63,419 bases of DNA from a virus. The position numbers were made by a program, and so were the translations under genes. Numbering within the stretch: position 1 is the first letter of the stretch; every line of letters starts with the position of its first letter. Below the pieces are notes generated by a model, which was given only the letters and a program-made list of their open reading frames with translations, searched no databases and was not told where the DNA came from. Below, in pieces: positions 56,547 through 62,817 of the stretch. The stretch is taken from positions 1 to 63,419 of the IMG/VR virus record IMGVR_UViG_3300043425_000902. The stretch is one strand, 5' to 3'.

Positions 56547-57047
56547 TCAGGCGGGCCCCTCCAGAGCCTTGCGGGGCTCTGGCAGGGGCACGGGCCGGGA
56601 CACGCCCTCCAGCGCCTCCTGAGGCTTCTGGAGGGCCTCCATGGGCGCCACAGGCCTCAGCAGGGCCATCACCTCGATCACCGCCGGGTTCAGCTGCAGC
56701 TTGTTGCCCTCGGCGTCGGCCAGCTGCGTCCGCTCTCCGTACCGCCTCGGGTCGAGGCGTGCGAGGAGGCGCAGCCTGTGGTCCGCCCTCGCCTTGTCCC
56801 TGCTGGCCTCCGTCGGCACACCCTCGACCGGGGCCAGCCCATCGACGATGTCGAGGCTCTCCTCCGCAATGATGTCGTAGCAGACCTCCTTGGCCTCCTG
56901 CACCGCCTGCTCCAGAGCGGGATCCTGCCGCCTCCAGTCCCTCCACCGCGTGGGCGGGATGTCGAGCTGCCGGAGGGCCTTGTGCATCAGGACGCCCTTG
57001 CGCATCCGCTCCAGCACCTCTTCAACCTGCACCCAGTCGATTGCCAC
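56547..57047 (-). CDS. terS: Probable terminase small subunit / DNA-binding packaging protein
   Basis: 166 residues from a GTG with GGAGGAGG upstream. An N-terminal HTH-like part (VQVEEVLERMRKGVLMHKAL, IPPTRWRDWRRQDPALEQAV), a helical middle (DKARADHRLRLLARLDPRRY, GERTQLADAEGNKLQL) and a Pro-rich tail. The RLRLLARLDPRRYGE sequence is typical of small terminases. It lies 3.3 kb from terL across four + strand features, facing the candidate pac/ori region at 57269-57421. Confidence 0.65.
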   Translation of the reverse strand: MAIDWVQVEEVLERMRKGVLMHKALRQLDIPPTRWRDWRRQDPALEQAVQEAKEVCYDIIAEESLDIVDGLAPVEGVPTEASRDKARADHRLRLLARLDPRRYGERTQLADAEGNKLQLNPAVIEVMALLRPVAPMEALQKPQEALEGVSRPVPLPEPRKALEGPA

Positions 57048-57268
57048 CGCGCGACCTCCTCCGTGAACGAGGGTTCCAGCATACCACACCCCCACCCTCC
57101 ACCGCTACCCGCCAAGGGCTTCCTTGACGACGGGGACCTGCACCCTTCTGCTTGCTACCTGTCCGGGTCCTCTGCACCCTGTCCTGTGCACCCCCTCCCG
57201 CCCCTCTCCCCCTCCCACCCCGCTCCCCTCAGCCCCTGCCCCAGCCGCCCACCGCCCCGCCAACACCA

Positions 57269-57421
57269 GCAACACCGGGCCTGAGCACCCCGTGCAACAC
57301 CGCAACACGAGGGGCCCCCTCTAAAGAGGGGCCCCCCGACGTGTTGCAGTGGTGTTGCACTGGCGGGGTGCCTGCGGGTCTTACAACACGTTGCAACATG
57401 TTGTGCCGTGTTGCGTGTTGG
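57269..57421. repeat. GCAACAC iterons around a long interrupted palindrome
   Basis: GCAACAC starts at 57269, 57294 and 57302; the reverse form GTGTTGC starts at 57341, 57352 and 57408, with GTGTTGG at 57415. The arms 57292-57309 and 57340-57360 are inverted copies (identical apart from a three-base insertion). They enclose a hairpin of CCCCTCT/AGAGGGG, extended by GGGG/CCCC, at 57311-57338. A separate 10-bp palindrome CAACATGTTG lies at 57394-57403. Candidate initiator or terminase binding site. Confidence 0.65.
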
Positions 57422-57461
57422 CACCCAGAAAAGCGCCACCAAAAACGGCACCTTTTATGTT

Positions 57462-57522
57462 ACAATTCGTGATCAAAATCTGCACCTTCCCTGTTGCACC
57501 CACCCCCTCCCACCTGTACAAC
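57462..57522 (+). promoter_or_regulatory. Promoter with ACAATTCGTGA element, no inverted operator
   Basis: ACAATTCGTGA (57462-57472), -35 TTGCAC (57494-57499), 17 bp, -10 TACAAC (57517-57522). GCACC occurs as a direct repeat (57482 and 57496), but no GGTGC partner is present, so its control may differ from the other members. Confidence 0.55.
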
Positions 57523-57642
57523 ACTCTCAGAGGCGACGCGGTGAGACAGCCACGTCGATGTCCTCGACCCCCGCTCCGGGGCCGGGCTGCCCGGGACAGG
57601 AGGCGAGGCGGGGCGCTCTCCCCGCCGCCTTGGAGACCTGAC

Positions 57643-57909
57643 ATGTCGCGCAACGGCCTCACCCTGACCGAGCAGACGCTGCTCGCATCCGCCAACAGCC
57701 GCGGCGTGGTCCACTTCCAGACCTACACCAAGCGCCGCGGATACGCCTTCTACACGGTCGGCGGGCGGGAGCTGCGCGCCGCGCAGAAGCTCGTCAAGCG
57801 CGGCCTGCTGCGCGAGGGGGAGCACAAGTCCAGCTCGACCTACGTGCGGTACTCCATGGGCTACCGGCAGGAGCGCTGGACCGACCACTTCTTCCACACC
57901 GTTCTGTAG
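57643..57909 (+). CDS. Hypothetical protein (88 aa)
   Basis: GGAGACCTGACATG start. MSRNGLTLTEQTLLASANSR, GVVHFQTYTKRRGYAFYTVG, RELRAAQKLVKRGLLREGEH: a winged-helix-like arrangement (helix, beta, basic helix) is plausible but unproven. First gene after the iteron region. A GTTTACAC octamer follows its stop. Confidence 0.6.
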   Translation: MSRNGLTLTEQTLLASANSRGVVHFQTYTKRRGYAFYTVGGRELRAAQKLVKRGLLREGEHKSSSTYVRYSMGYRQERWTDHFFHTVL

Positions 57910-57940
57910 CGTTTACACGACCTCACACAGGAGACCTGAC

Positions 57941-58234
57941 ATGAAAGACTACATCTACGTGGGATCCGCCCCCACCGACGAGGACTGCGTCCAAGTGACG
58001 CGGGACGCGGACTACCTGCCCGCCATGCGCGCGGAGTGCCTGCGGTACATCGCCGCCCTGCGCGCCAAGTACGGCCCGGAGCCTGAGGGCGCGGAGCTGC
58101 GCCTGAAGCGGGAGGGGCACGACTTTGGGCCGTACATCGAGGTGGTGTGCGTCTTCGACCCCACCGACGACGCAGCCGTCGAGTACGCCTACGACGTCGA
58201 GGGCGGCCTGCAATTCTGGCCGGAGGAGGCCTGA
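57941..58234 (+). CDS. Hypothetical protein (97 aa)
   Basis: GGAGACCTGACATG start. MKDYIYVGSAPTDEDCVQVT, ADYLPAMRAECLRYIAALRA, EGHDFGPYIEVVCVFDPTDD. Alpha/beta composition with acidic bias; a GPYIEVVCVFD strand appears central. No family recognised. It is in a run of small + strand genes likely expressed early. Confidence 0.6.
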   Translation: MKDYIYVGSAPTDEDCVQVTRDADYLPAMRAECLRYIAALRAKYGPEPEGAELRLKREGHDFGPYIEVVCVFDPTDDAAVEYAYDVEGGLQFWPEEA

Positions 58235-58235
58235 C

Positions 58236-58457
58236 ATGACCTACCGCACCGTCACCATCGAGCTGAACCGCCGCGCGTCGACGATCGAGGCCCACGCCTC
58301 GGTCGTCCGGCGGGCCCTGACGGGCAGCTTCACCACCGAGGCGTCCCTCGACGCCGCCCTGCGCGCAGCGCGCCACCTCGCCGCCGAGGCCCAAGCCCTC
58401 GCCGCACATCTGCAGGCCCAAGCCCTCGCCGCACAACCGGAGACCACGCCACAGTGA
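58236..58457 (+). CDS. Hypothetical helical protein (73 aa)
   Basis: Start at the GGAGGCCTGACATG variant. MTYRTVTIELNRRASTIEAH, ASVVRRALTGSFTTEASLDA, then an Ala/Leu-rich helix with HLAAEAQALAAHLQAQALAA (AQALAAHL-type repeat). Probably a short coiled coil. No family recognised. Confidence 0.55.
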   Translation: MTYRTVTIELNRRASTIEAHASVVRRALTGSFTTEASLDAALRAARHLAAEAQALAAHLQAQALAAQPETTPQ

Positions 58458-58465
58458 AGAAAGTC

Positions 58466-58494
58466 CTTGCACCCCCAGGGGTGCGGGTGTACGG
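58466..58494 (+). promoter_or_regulatory. Phage promoter/operator
   Basis: -35 TTGCAC (58466-58471), 17 bp, -10 TACGGT (58489-58494). Operator GCACC-CCCAGG-GGTGC at 58468-58483. The upstream element reads GAAGAAAGTCC here instead of GAAACAATTCGTGA. Confidence 0.7.
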
Positions 58495-58522
58495 TCTGAC
58501 TGTGAACGCAAGGAGATCTGAC

Positions 58523-58807
58523 GTGATCCGGTATGTGGTTACCAACCCCGACGGGGACGCCGTCGCAGAGGGCCTCACCTCCGAGGAGGCCGGGCGCCTG
58601 ATCCTGTCCTACTGCTCGCACAGCATCAAGCCGTGGGGCAGGGGGTGGCTGCTGCGTGTAAACGGCACCCCGCGCCGCGGCGTGGGCCCCGGCTGCACGC
58701 GCGAGGAGGCCACGGAGATCATGTTGCGCGGCGTGGCGCGCGACGCCCGCATCGAAGATGGATGGCCCGCCGAGGCCCGCTTTCAACCCGACAGGGAGAG
58801 TGAATGA
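58523..58807 (+). CDS. Hypothetical protein (94 aa)
   Basis: GTG start in the GGAGATCTGACGTG variant, placed correctly after the promoter at 58466. IRYVVTNPDGDAVAEGLTSE, AGRLILSYCSHSIKPWGRGW, REEATEIMLRGVARDARIED. The core looks like an alpha/beta domain with a Trp-containing loop. A minus-oriented GTTTACAC lies within it (LRVNGT). Function unknown. Confidence 0.6.
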   Translation: MIRYVVTNPDGDAVAEGLTSEEAGRLILSYCSHSIKPWGRGWLLRVNGTPRRGVGPGCTREEATEIMLRGVARDARIEDGWPAEARFQPDRESE

Positions 58808-59256
58808 TGACTGACGAAGAGCTGGACAAGGCGCGAGCCGCCGAGGCTTGGCGTGTTTTCTCGACCAGCGATGCCGACTTTACAATCGAGGCGCTTGGGG
58901 AGATCGCCGCCCGCCTAGCCCGCGAAGGCTGGACGCCGCCCGTTGACCCGGACCTGCTGGTAGCGCGGGAGATCGCGGCGAAGGGGTGGGGCGAAGTGGG
59001 TTTGGGTTTGTCCACGGCTGAAACCGCCGCCCTCGTCACACAGACCCTTGCGGGGAGCTACGACACACATCTGTTTGTCCGCGCCGCCCTCGCCGCCTAC
59101 AAGGCCGGGCGAGAAGCCGAGGCCGAGCGGGCGAAGGTGCTGCTGGCGGCGCTGGACGACATGCAGAAAAACAGCATGACCGTTTGGAGCGCCCGCGCAA
59201 GCGCCGCCCTCGCCGCCTACAAGGCCGGAAAGGCGACTGGAAAAGGCCCTCGCTGA
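58804..59256 (+). CDS. Hypothetical protein with AALAAYKAG repeats (150 aa)
   Basis: ATGA overlap with the previous gene. MMTDEELDKARAAEAWRVFS, FTIEALGEIAARLAREGWTP, then two copies of (A)ALAAYKAG (about 93-101 and 137-145), and after the stop the DNA runs on into a third decayed copy (GCTGACTACAAGGC). This suggests a local duplication with a frame change. Helical overall. No family recognised. Confidence 0.6.
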   Translation: MMTDEELDKARAAEAWRVFSTSDADFTIEALGEIAARLAREGWTPPVDPDLLVAREIAAKGWGEVGLGLSTAETAALVTQTLAGSYDTHLFVRAALAAYKAGREAEAERAKVLLAALDDMQKNSMTVWSARASAALAAYKAGKATGKGPR

Positions 59257-59267
59257 CTACAAGGCTT

Positions 59268-59311
59268 GAAACAATTCGTGACTTGCACCTGAACGGGTGC
59301 GGAGCTACTTT
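59268..59311 (+). promoter_or_regulatory. Phage promoter/operator, canonical member
   Basis: GAAACAATTCGTGA (59268-59281), -35 TTGCAC (59283-59288), 17 bp, -10 TACTTT (59306-59311). Operator GCACC-TGAACG-GGTGC at 59285-59300. Confidence 0.75.
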
Positions 59312-59347
59312 CTGACTGTGGCCACTGGGGCCGCAAGGAGACCTGAC

Positions 59348-59518
59348 ATGGACAACTACACCGCCGTCGGCCTTGCCGAGGGTTTCATCGAGACGGACGA
59401 CGAGACGCAGGTCGTCGCCGCATGGCAGCACCTGCACGACACGGGCCTCGCCTACCAGCTGCAGGGCTGGTTCGGGCGCACCGCCCAGCACCTCCTCGCG
59501 GAGGGGGTGATCCAGTGA
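59348..59518 (+). CDS. Small hypothetical protein (56 aa)
   Basis: GGAGACCTGACATG start. MDNYTAVGLAEGFIETDDET, QVVAAWQHLHDTGLAYQLQG and a WFGRTAQHLLAEGVIQ end. Helical with Trp/His. The WQHLHDTGLAYQLQGWFGR pattern is common in short phage genes. Function unknown. Confidence 0.6.
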   Translation: MDNYTAVGLAEGFIETDDETQVVAAWQHLHDTGLAYQLQGWFGRTAQHLLAEGVIQ

Positions 59519-59931
59519 TTGAACAGCACACGCCGGGGCCTTGGCGCGTCATCCATTATGATGCAGGAGATAGACCCTATCGAGACCATAACGGTCCGTG
59601 CCCCGGCATTTTTGCATCCGAAGAACAGGATTGCAGCATAGTCCATTGGGATGGATTCAAACAAAAGCATTGGTCATCCGCAAACGGGAATCAAAAACAG
59701 ATAGAAGCCAACGCCCGCCTGATCGCCGCCGCGCCAAGCCTCCTGAAGGCTCTGGAGGATCTGCTGGCCAGTGACTTGGTCCGGCTTGGGTGGCTGCCGT
59801 TGCCCGGCACGCCCGACTTCCCTGAAATGAGCCTCAGCCTTCGTGAGCGCGCCGCGCCGATCTTCGCCGCCCGCGCCGCCATCGCCGCGGCGCGTTTACA
59901 CAACCCCCAAACACAGGAGAGCGGGGAATGA
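59515..59931 (+). CDS. HTPGPW-type phage hypothetical protein (138 aa), AT-rich middle
   Basis: GTG start in a GTGA overlap. EQHTPGPWRVIHYDAGDRPY and NARLIAAAPSLLKALEDLLA are the hallmarks of a widespread phage protein of unknown role. The middle DNA (59550-59710) is much more AT-rich than the flanks, with codons such as ATA, CAT, AAA and TTT, suggesting transfer from a lower-GC phage. A GTTTACAC octamer lies at its 3' end. Confidence 0.75.
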   Translation: MIEQHTPGPWRVIHYDAGDRPYRDHNGPCPGIFASEEQDCSIVHWDGFKQKHWSSANGNQKQIEANARLIAAAPSLLKALEDLLASDLVRLGWLPLPGTPDFPEMSLSLRERAAPIFAARAAIAAARLHNPQTQESGE

Positions 59932-60281
59932 GCACTGAAATGGATGTCGCCAAGGCGCTGGTCCGAACGGCCCTCGCCAAGGGGTACAGGGTCGTCATCT
60001 GGGACGGCTTCAGCGAGACCGACGACGGTCTGCGGGACATGCTGTACCTGATGCCGCCCGGGGAGGTCCCCGACGCGGTTCTGGAGGACGCGCTGGGGCG
60101 CACGGAGGAGGACAGCATCTACCTCACCACGCCGGACGGGAAGCACCTCGGCACCCTGTGGCTGATCTGGGGCAACGACCCGAGCGGCGAGGAGCTGGTC
60201 GCGGACATGACCTCCACCGACGCCGCCCGGGACGTCGTCAACGACGTCAACCGCTCCTTTGGCTTCGAGGTGTACGAATGA
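59928..60281 (+). CDS. Hypothetical protein (117 aa)
   Basis: ATGA overlap. [60 protein letters not shown]. Ends RSFGFEVYE. Acidic alpha/beta protein. No family recognised. Coupled to the pentapeptide gene downstream by another ATGA. Confidence 0.6.
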   Translation: MSTEMDVAKALVRTALAKGYRVVIWDGFSETDDGLRDMLYLMPPGEVPDAVLEDALGRTEEDSIYLTTPDGKHLGTLWLIWGNDPSGEELVADMTSTDAARDVVNDVNRSFGFEVYE

Positions 60282-60949
60282 CCCACATCACGTACACAGC
60301 TGGCGGGGGTGGCGGTGGCGGGATGTCCACCGTGCCGGGCCCCATCGAGCGCGACAGGGACAGGTACATCCGCTACCTCGCCGTCAACGCGTGGATCAAC
60401 GGCGACAGGGTGTACCTGCTGAAATACGCCAACCTGCAGGGCGCCGACCTGTCGGACCTGAACCTGTCGGGCGCACACCTGAGCTGCGCCAACCTCCGCG
60501 ATGCGTGTCTGGTTCGCACAAACCTGTCGGGCGCAATTCTGGGTCACGCCGACCTGTCAGGCGCGCAGCTCAACGGCGCAAACCTGAAAGCGGCCCAGCT
60601 GCAGCACGCCAATCTGCAGGGTGCGCGGCTGGATGCCGCCATCATCCCCTTCGCAGGGTTCTACGGGGCGAAACTTGAGGGGAGCACCTTCCTCGAGGCT
60701 AGATACCTCAAAGAGGCGAACCTGTGCGGAGCGAGCTACTACGGCGAGCTGCGCCGGTACGCCATCAGCGCAGATCGCGGGGACTACGTGTTCCACCTGC
60801 TGAAGTACGACGACGGCCCGCCCAAGGTCCGCGCCGGGTGCCGCCTGTTTACACTCTCCGAGTACCGCAGGCACACGTGGTCCTATTTCGGGTCGCGCAA
60901 ATGGCGCCAGACCCGAGCCATCCTGAAACTGTTCGAGGCATACAAATGA
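60278..60949 (+). CDS. Pentapeptide-repeat protein, second paralogue
   Basis: 223 residues; the start could also be the ATG at 60323. A Gly-rich lead (TAGGGGGGG) is followed by [18 protein letters not shown] and about 25 A(N/D)L-type repeats (about 65-155). The tail has [34 protein letters not shown] and a terminal ILKLFEAYK. The tail repeats the one of the 358-residue protein at 15 (VFHLL/TFHLF, DGP-KV-AGCR). A GTTTACAC octamer lies in the tail (RLFTL). Function unknown. Confidence 0.85.
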   Translation: MTHITYTAGGGGGGGMSTVPGPIERDRDRYIRYLAVNAWINGDRVYLLKYANLQGADLSDLNLSGAHLSCANLRDACLVRTNLSGAILGHADLSGAQLNGANLKAAQLQHANLQGARLDAAIIPFAGFYGAKLEGSTFLEARYLKEANLCGASYYGELRRYAISADRGDYVFHLLKYDDGPPKVRAGCRLFTLSEYRRHTWSYFGSRKWRQTRAILKLFEAYK

Positions 60950-61353
60950 CCCGCAAATATCGCAGATGGACTGAAGCCGAGGACCTGACCCTGCGCACGC
61001 GGTACGCTGCGGGGGACAGCTACGAGGACATCGCCCTCATCCTCGACAGGGAGCTGCACTCCGTGCGCTGCCGCGTGTATGACCTGCGATGCACGGATCC
61101 GAACGACGAGGCTCTCGCGCGCCGCAAGACGCGCCCCAAGCCTCGCCTCGCCCTGTCGTGCGCTCCGCCCCATCAGGGGCCTCAGGAGCCGCCCCCTGCG
61201 GCGCCCTCTCGCCCGGGCGGGTGGCTCAGCGAGGCGCTGGACGACGTGCGGTACAGGCTCGACGTCCTGCGGCAGCAGGAGGCGGACATCGCCTCGGCCC
61301 GGGCCGCTCTTGAGCAGACCCTGTCCGTTCTGGAGGGCCTGCGCATCGGCTGA
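60946..61353 (+). CDS. Myb/GcrA-like DNA-binding protein
   Basis: 135 residues, ATGA overlap. [42 protein letters not shown] is a SANT/Myb-type or GcrA-like helix-turn-helix with the R-S-V-R-C-R recognition helix. A disordered Pro-rich linker ([16 protein letters not shown]) and a C-terminal coiled coil (about 100-132) may give dimers. A sequence-specific DNA-binding role is likely. It could control the phage or mimic a host regulator (inference). Confidence 0.7.
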   Translation: MTRKYRRWTEAEDLTLRTRYAAGDSYEDIALILDRELHSVRCRVYDLRCTDPNDEALARRKTRPKPRLALSCAPPHQGPQEPPPAAPSRPGGWLSEALDDVRYRLDVLRQQEADIASARAALEQTLSVLEGLRIG

Positions 61354-61395
61354 AACAATTCGTGATTTGCACCCATATAGGTGCAGTGCTACTGT
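61352..61395 (+). promoter_or_regulatory. Phage promoter/operator, canonical member
   Basis: GAAACAATTCGTGA (61352-61365), -35 TTGCAC (61367-61372), 17 bp, -10 TACTGT (61390-61395). Operator GCACC-CATATA-GGTGC at 61369-61384. It overlaps the stop codon of the Myb-like gene by two bases. Confidence 0.75.
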
Positions 61396-61447
61396 CTGAG
61401 GGTGGGGAGCGGGGCCGTGGTGGCCCTGCCCCACGGGAGACCTGACC

Positions 61448-61795
61448 ATGACCCAAGTGTTCAAGAAGTCCGACGCCCTCACGCACTGGGCCGCCCTGCC
61501 CAAGGACGCCCCGCTCCGCCCCCACGCGATCGCGTACAAGTCGCGCGGCTCGACCTACGGCCACGACGGGGTGCGCGTCGAGGGGTCCCGGGACTTCATC
61601 GACGCCGTCCTCGGGCGTCTCTCCGACCTGCTCGACATGGAAAGCGACGACACCCGGATCAGCATCTCGTACCAGACGGTCGAGGCGAGGCCGGGCAAGG
61701 ACCACAACGGCGGCGAGTACGTCTGCTACCTCAAGTTCCACGAGCGGGGGCCTGAGGCGCGCATCGCCAACCGCGTCTTTGGACGCGCCGCCTGA
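61448..61795 (+). CDS. Hypothetical protein (115 aa)
   Basis: Start at a GGAGACCTGACCATG variant. MTQVFKKSDALTHWAALPKD, APLRPHAIAYKSRGSTYGHD, RVEGSRDFIDAVLGRLSDLL and a strand pair ISISYQTVEARPGKDHNG. Alpha/beta composition, with a conserved-looking GVRVEGS strand. Expressed alone from the 61367 promoter. Function unknown. Confidence 0.65.
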   Translation: MTQVFKKSDALTHWAALPKDAPLRPHAIAYKSRGSTYGHDGVRVEGSRDFIDAVLGRLSDLLDMESDDTRISISYQTVEARPGKDHNGGEYVCYLKFHERGPEARIANRVFGRAA

Positions 61796-61802
61796 AGGCG
61801 CA

Positions 61803-61831
61803 TTGCACCCCACCCGGTGGGGTGCTACCTT
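61803..61831 (+). promoter_or_regulatory. Phage promoter with 21-bp palindromic operator
   Basis: -35 TTGCAC (61803-61808), 17 bp, -10 TACCTT (61826-61831). GCACCCCACC and GGTGGGGTGC form perfect 10-bp arms around one base (61805-61825), longer than the standard operator. The upstream element is absent. Confidence 0.7.
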
Positions 61832-61850
61832 CCTCTCAAGGAGACATCCC

Positions 61851-62009
61851 ATGACCCTTCAATTCATCATCGCCGCCCTGTGGCTCGCCCTGTTCGCTCA
61901 CTCGATGTACAGCATCGGGGTTTCCAGCGACCGGGCGGGGTGGTGGCTCGCCGCCATTGCGCAGGCCGTTCTCGCGATCAACACCTTCATCGGGGCGTTC
62001 GCCGAATGA
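61851..62009 (+). CDS. Small two-pass membrane protein (52 aa)
   Basis: AAGGAGACATCCC precedes the ATG. LQFIIAALWLALFAHSMYSI (about 3-22) and WWLAAIAQAVLAINTFIGAF (about 31-50) are two transmembrane helices with a short DRAG loop. Next to another tiny membrane protein, so they may form a pair. Membrane-active early proteins or superinfection exclusion are possible (inference). Confidence 0.65.
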   Translation: MTLQFIIAALWLALFAHSMYSIGVSSDRAGWWLAAIAQAVLAINTFIGAFAE

Positions 62010-62110
62010 AACGCGACCTCATCTGGTGGGCGTGGCAGATCTTCTGCGCCCTCATCATCGCCGCCAGCCTAACGGCCTTCCTGTCCATCGCCGTGAGCCT
62101 GATCCCATGA
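62006..62110 (+). CDS. Tiny membrane protein (34 aa)
   Basis: ATGA overlap at both ends. MKRDLIWWAWQIFCALIIAA then SLTAFLSIAVSLIP: one long hydrophobic helix with positive N-terminus (inside). Similar in size to phage membrane micro-proteins. Confidence 0.6.
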   Translation: MKRDLIWWAWQIFCALIIAASLTAFLSIAVSLIP

Positions 62111-62295
62111 CCCCGGACACGTACGTCGTCGTCACCCCCGGGGCCGACGGACACCCCGACCGCGTCGCGCTGATGACGATGGACCGGGACGAGGCGGTCA
62201 CCGAGGCCAAGCTCCTGTCCGCCTACCACCCCTTCGTTTTCCTCGGGCGCCTCGACACCATCGTCATCGCCCTCCCCACCAGCAAGGAGACCTGA
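62107..62295 (+). CDS. Small hypothetical protein (62 aa)
   Basis: ATGA overlap. MTPDTYVVVTPGADGHPDRV, ALMTMDRDEAVTEAKLLSAY, HPFVFLGRLDTIVIALPTSK. Alpha/beta pattern of alternating strands; the C-terminal codons K-E-T are encoded by the next gene's GGAGACC cassette. Confidence 0.6.
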   Translation: MTPDTYVVVTPGADGHPDRVALMTMDRDEAVTEAKLLSAYHPFVFLGRLDTIVIALPTSKET

Positions 62296-62296
62296 C

Positions 62297-62473
62297 ATGC
62301 CCCCGTCCCCCGAAGACATCGCCGCCCTGCGCTCCGCGTTCCGGGCGGCGCAGCAAGCCGCAGCCGACGCTCACCTCGCCTACATGCAGGCCATGGCCCG
62401 AGAGATCCGGGCCCGCGACGCCATCGAGGACGCCCTGCGCGACGCCCGGGAGGACGAGACATGCGCCTCCTGA
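62297..62473 (+). CDS. Small helical protein (58 aa)
   Basis: GGAGACCTGACATG start. MPPSPEDIAALRSAFRAAQQ, AAADAHLAYMQAMAREIRAR, DAIEDALRDAREDETCAS: one amphipathic helix rich in Ala/Arg/Glu. Overlaps the next gene by 13 bases. Function unknown. Confidence 0.6.
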   Translation: MPPSPEDIAALRSAFRAAQQAAADAHLAYMQAMAREIRARDAIEDALRDAREDETCAS

Positions 62474-62817
62474 CCCTCGCCTTGGCGGCCAGCCTGTGCC
62501 TGCCTCCGCCCGCCCACGCCGTCGCGTCCAGCGAGACCGCCAAGGCCCTGTACGAGGACTGCACGGCTGACGACGACACCTACCTCAAGGTCGCGTACTG
62601 CGTCGGCCAGATCCGCGGTATGGTGATCGGCGCCCAGATCGCCTTCACCGCCGAGGAGCTGACCCTGTGCTACCCCGACGACGTGCGGAACCGGGAGCTG
62701 CTGCAGGCCTTCCTCGACTACTACCGCGACAACCCGTCTAAACGTCTTGAACCCGCCTTCGTCACGGTCGTCCTGTCCGTCACGACGCGCTGGCCGTGCA
62801 CCGGAGGCAAGCGATGA
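62461..62817 (+). CDS. Secreted Rap1a/Tai-like protein
   Basis: 118 residues. A Sec signal peptide (MRLLTLALAASLCLPPPAHA, cleavage likely after Ala20) precedes the domain. ALYEDCTADDDTYLKVAYCV, GQIRGMVIGAQ, LCYPDDVRNRELLQAFLDYY and a final RWPC place four Cys (about 34, 48, 70 and 114) as in the Rap1a/Tai immunity fold, known from Serratia T6SS immunity proteins and found in many alphaproteobacterial genomes. Expected in the periplasm. A role in host defence, exclusion or lysis control is possible (inference). Confidence 0.75.
   Translation: MRLLTLALAASLCLPPPAHAVASSETAKALYEDCTADDDTYLKVAYCVGQIRGMVIGAQIAFTAEELTLCYPDDVRNRELLQAFLDYYRDNPSKRLEPAFVTVVLSVTTRWPCTGGKR

Larger units (their letters stand above)
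57048..57642. other. Non-coding region with iterons, palindromes and AT-rich stretch
   Basis: 595 bp without a good gene. 57070-57290 is C-rich on the + strand with several CCCCTCCC-type runs. 57269-57421 holds iterons and a long imperfect palindrome. 57430-57480 is AT-rich. A promoter lies at 57462-57522. The region combines the usual parts of a phage origin (iterons next to AT-rich DNA) with those of a pac site (terS nearby). Confidence 0.6.

Noticed and set aside
57292-57421. CRISPR-like repeat array
   Set aside because: The repeats are only 7 bp, occur in both orientations and have irregular spacing; no cas genes. They are better described as iterons.
57105-57472. Short open frames in the iteron/C-rich region
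   Set aside because: Composition follows the C-rich or iteron repeats (Pro, Leu, Ala, Cys); no ribosome-binding sites; incompatible frames on both strands.
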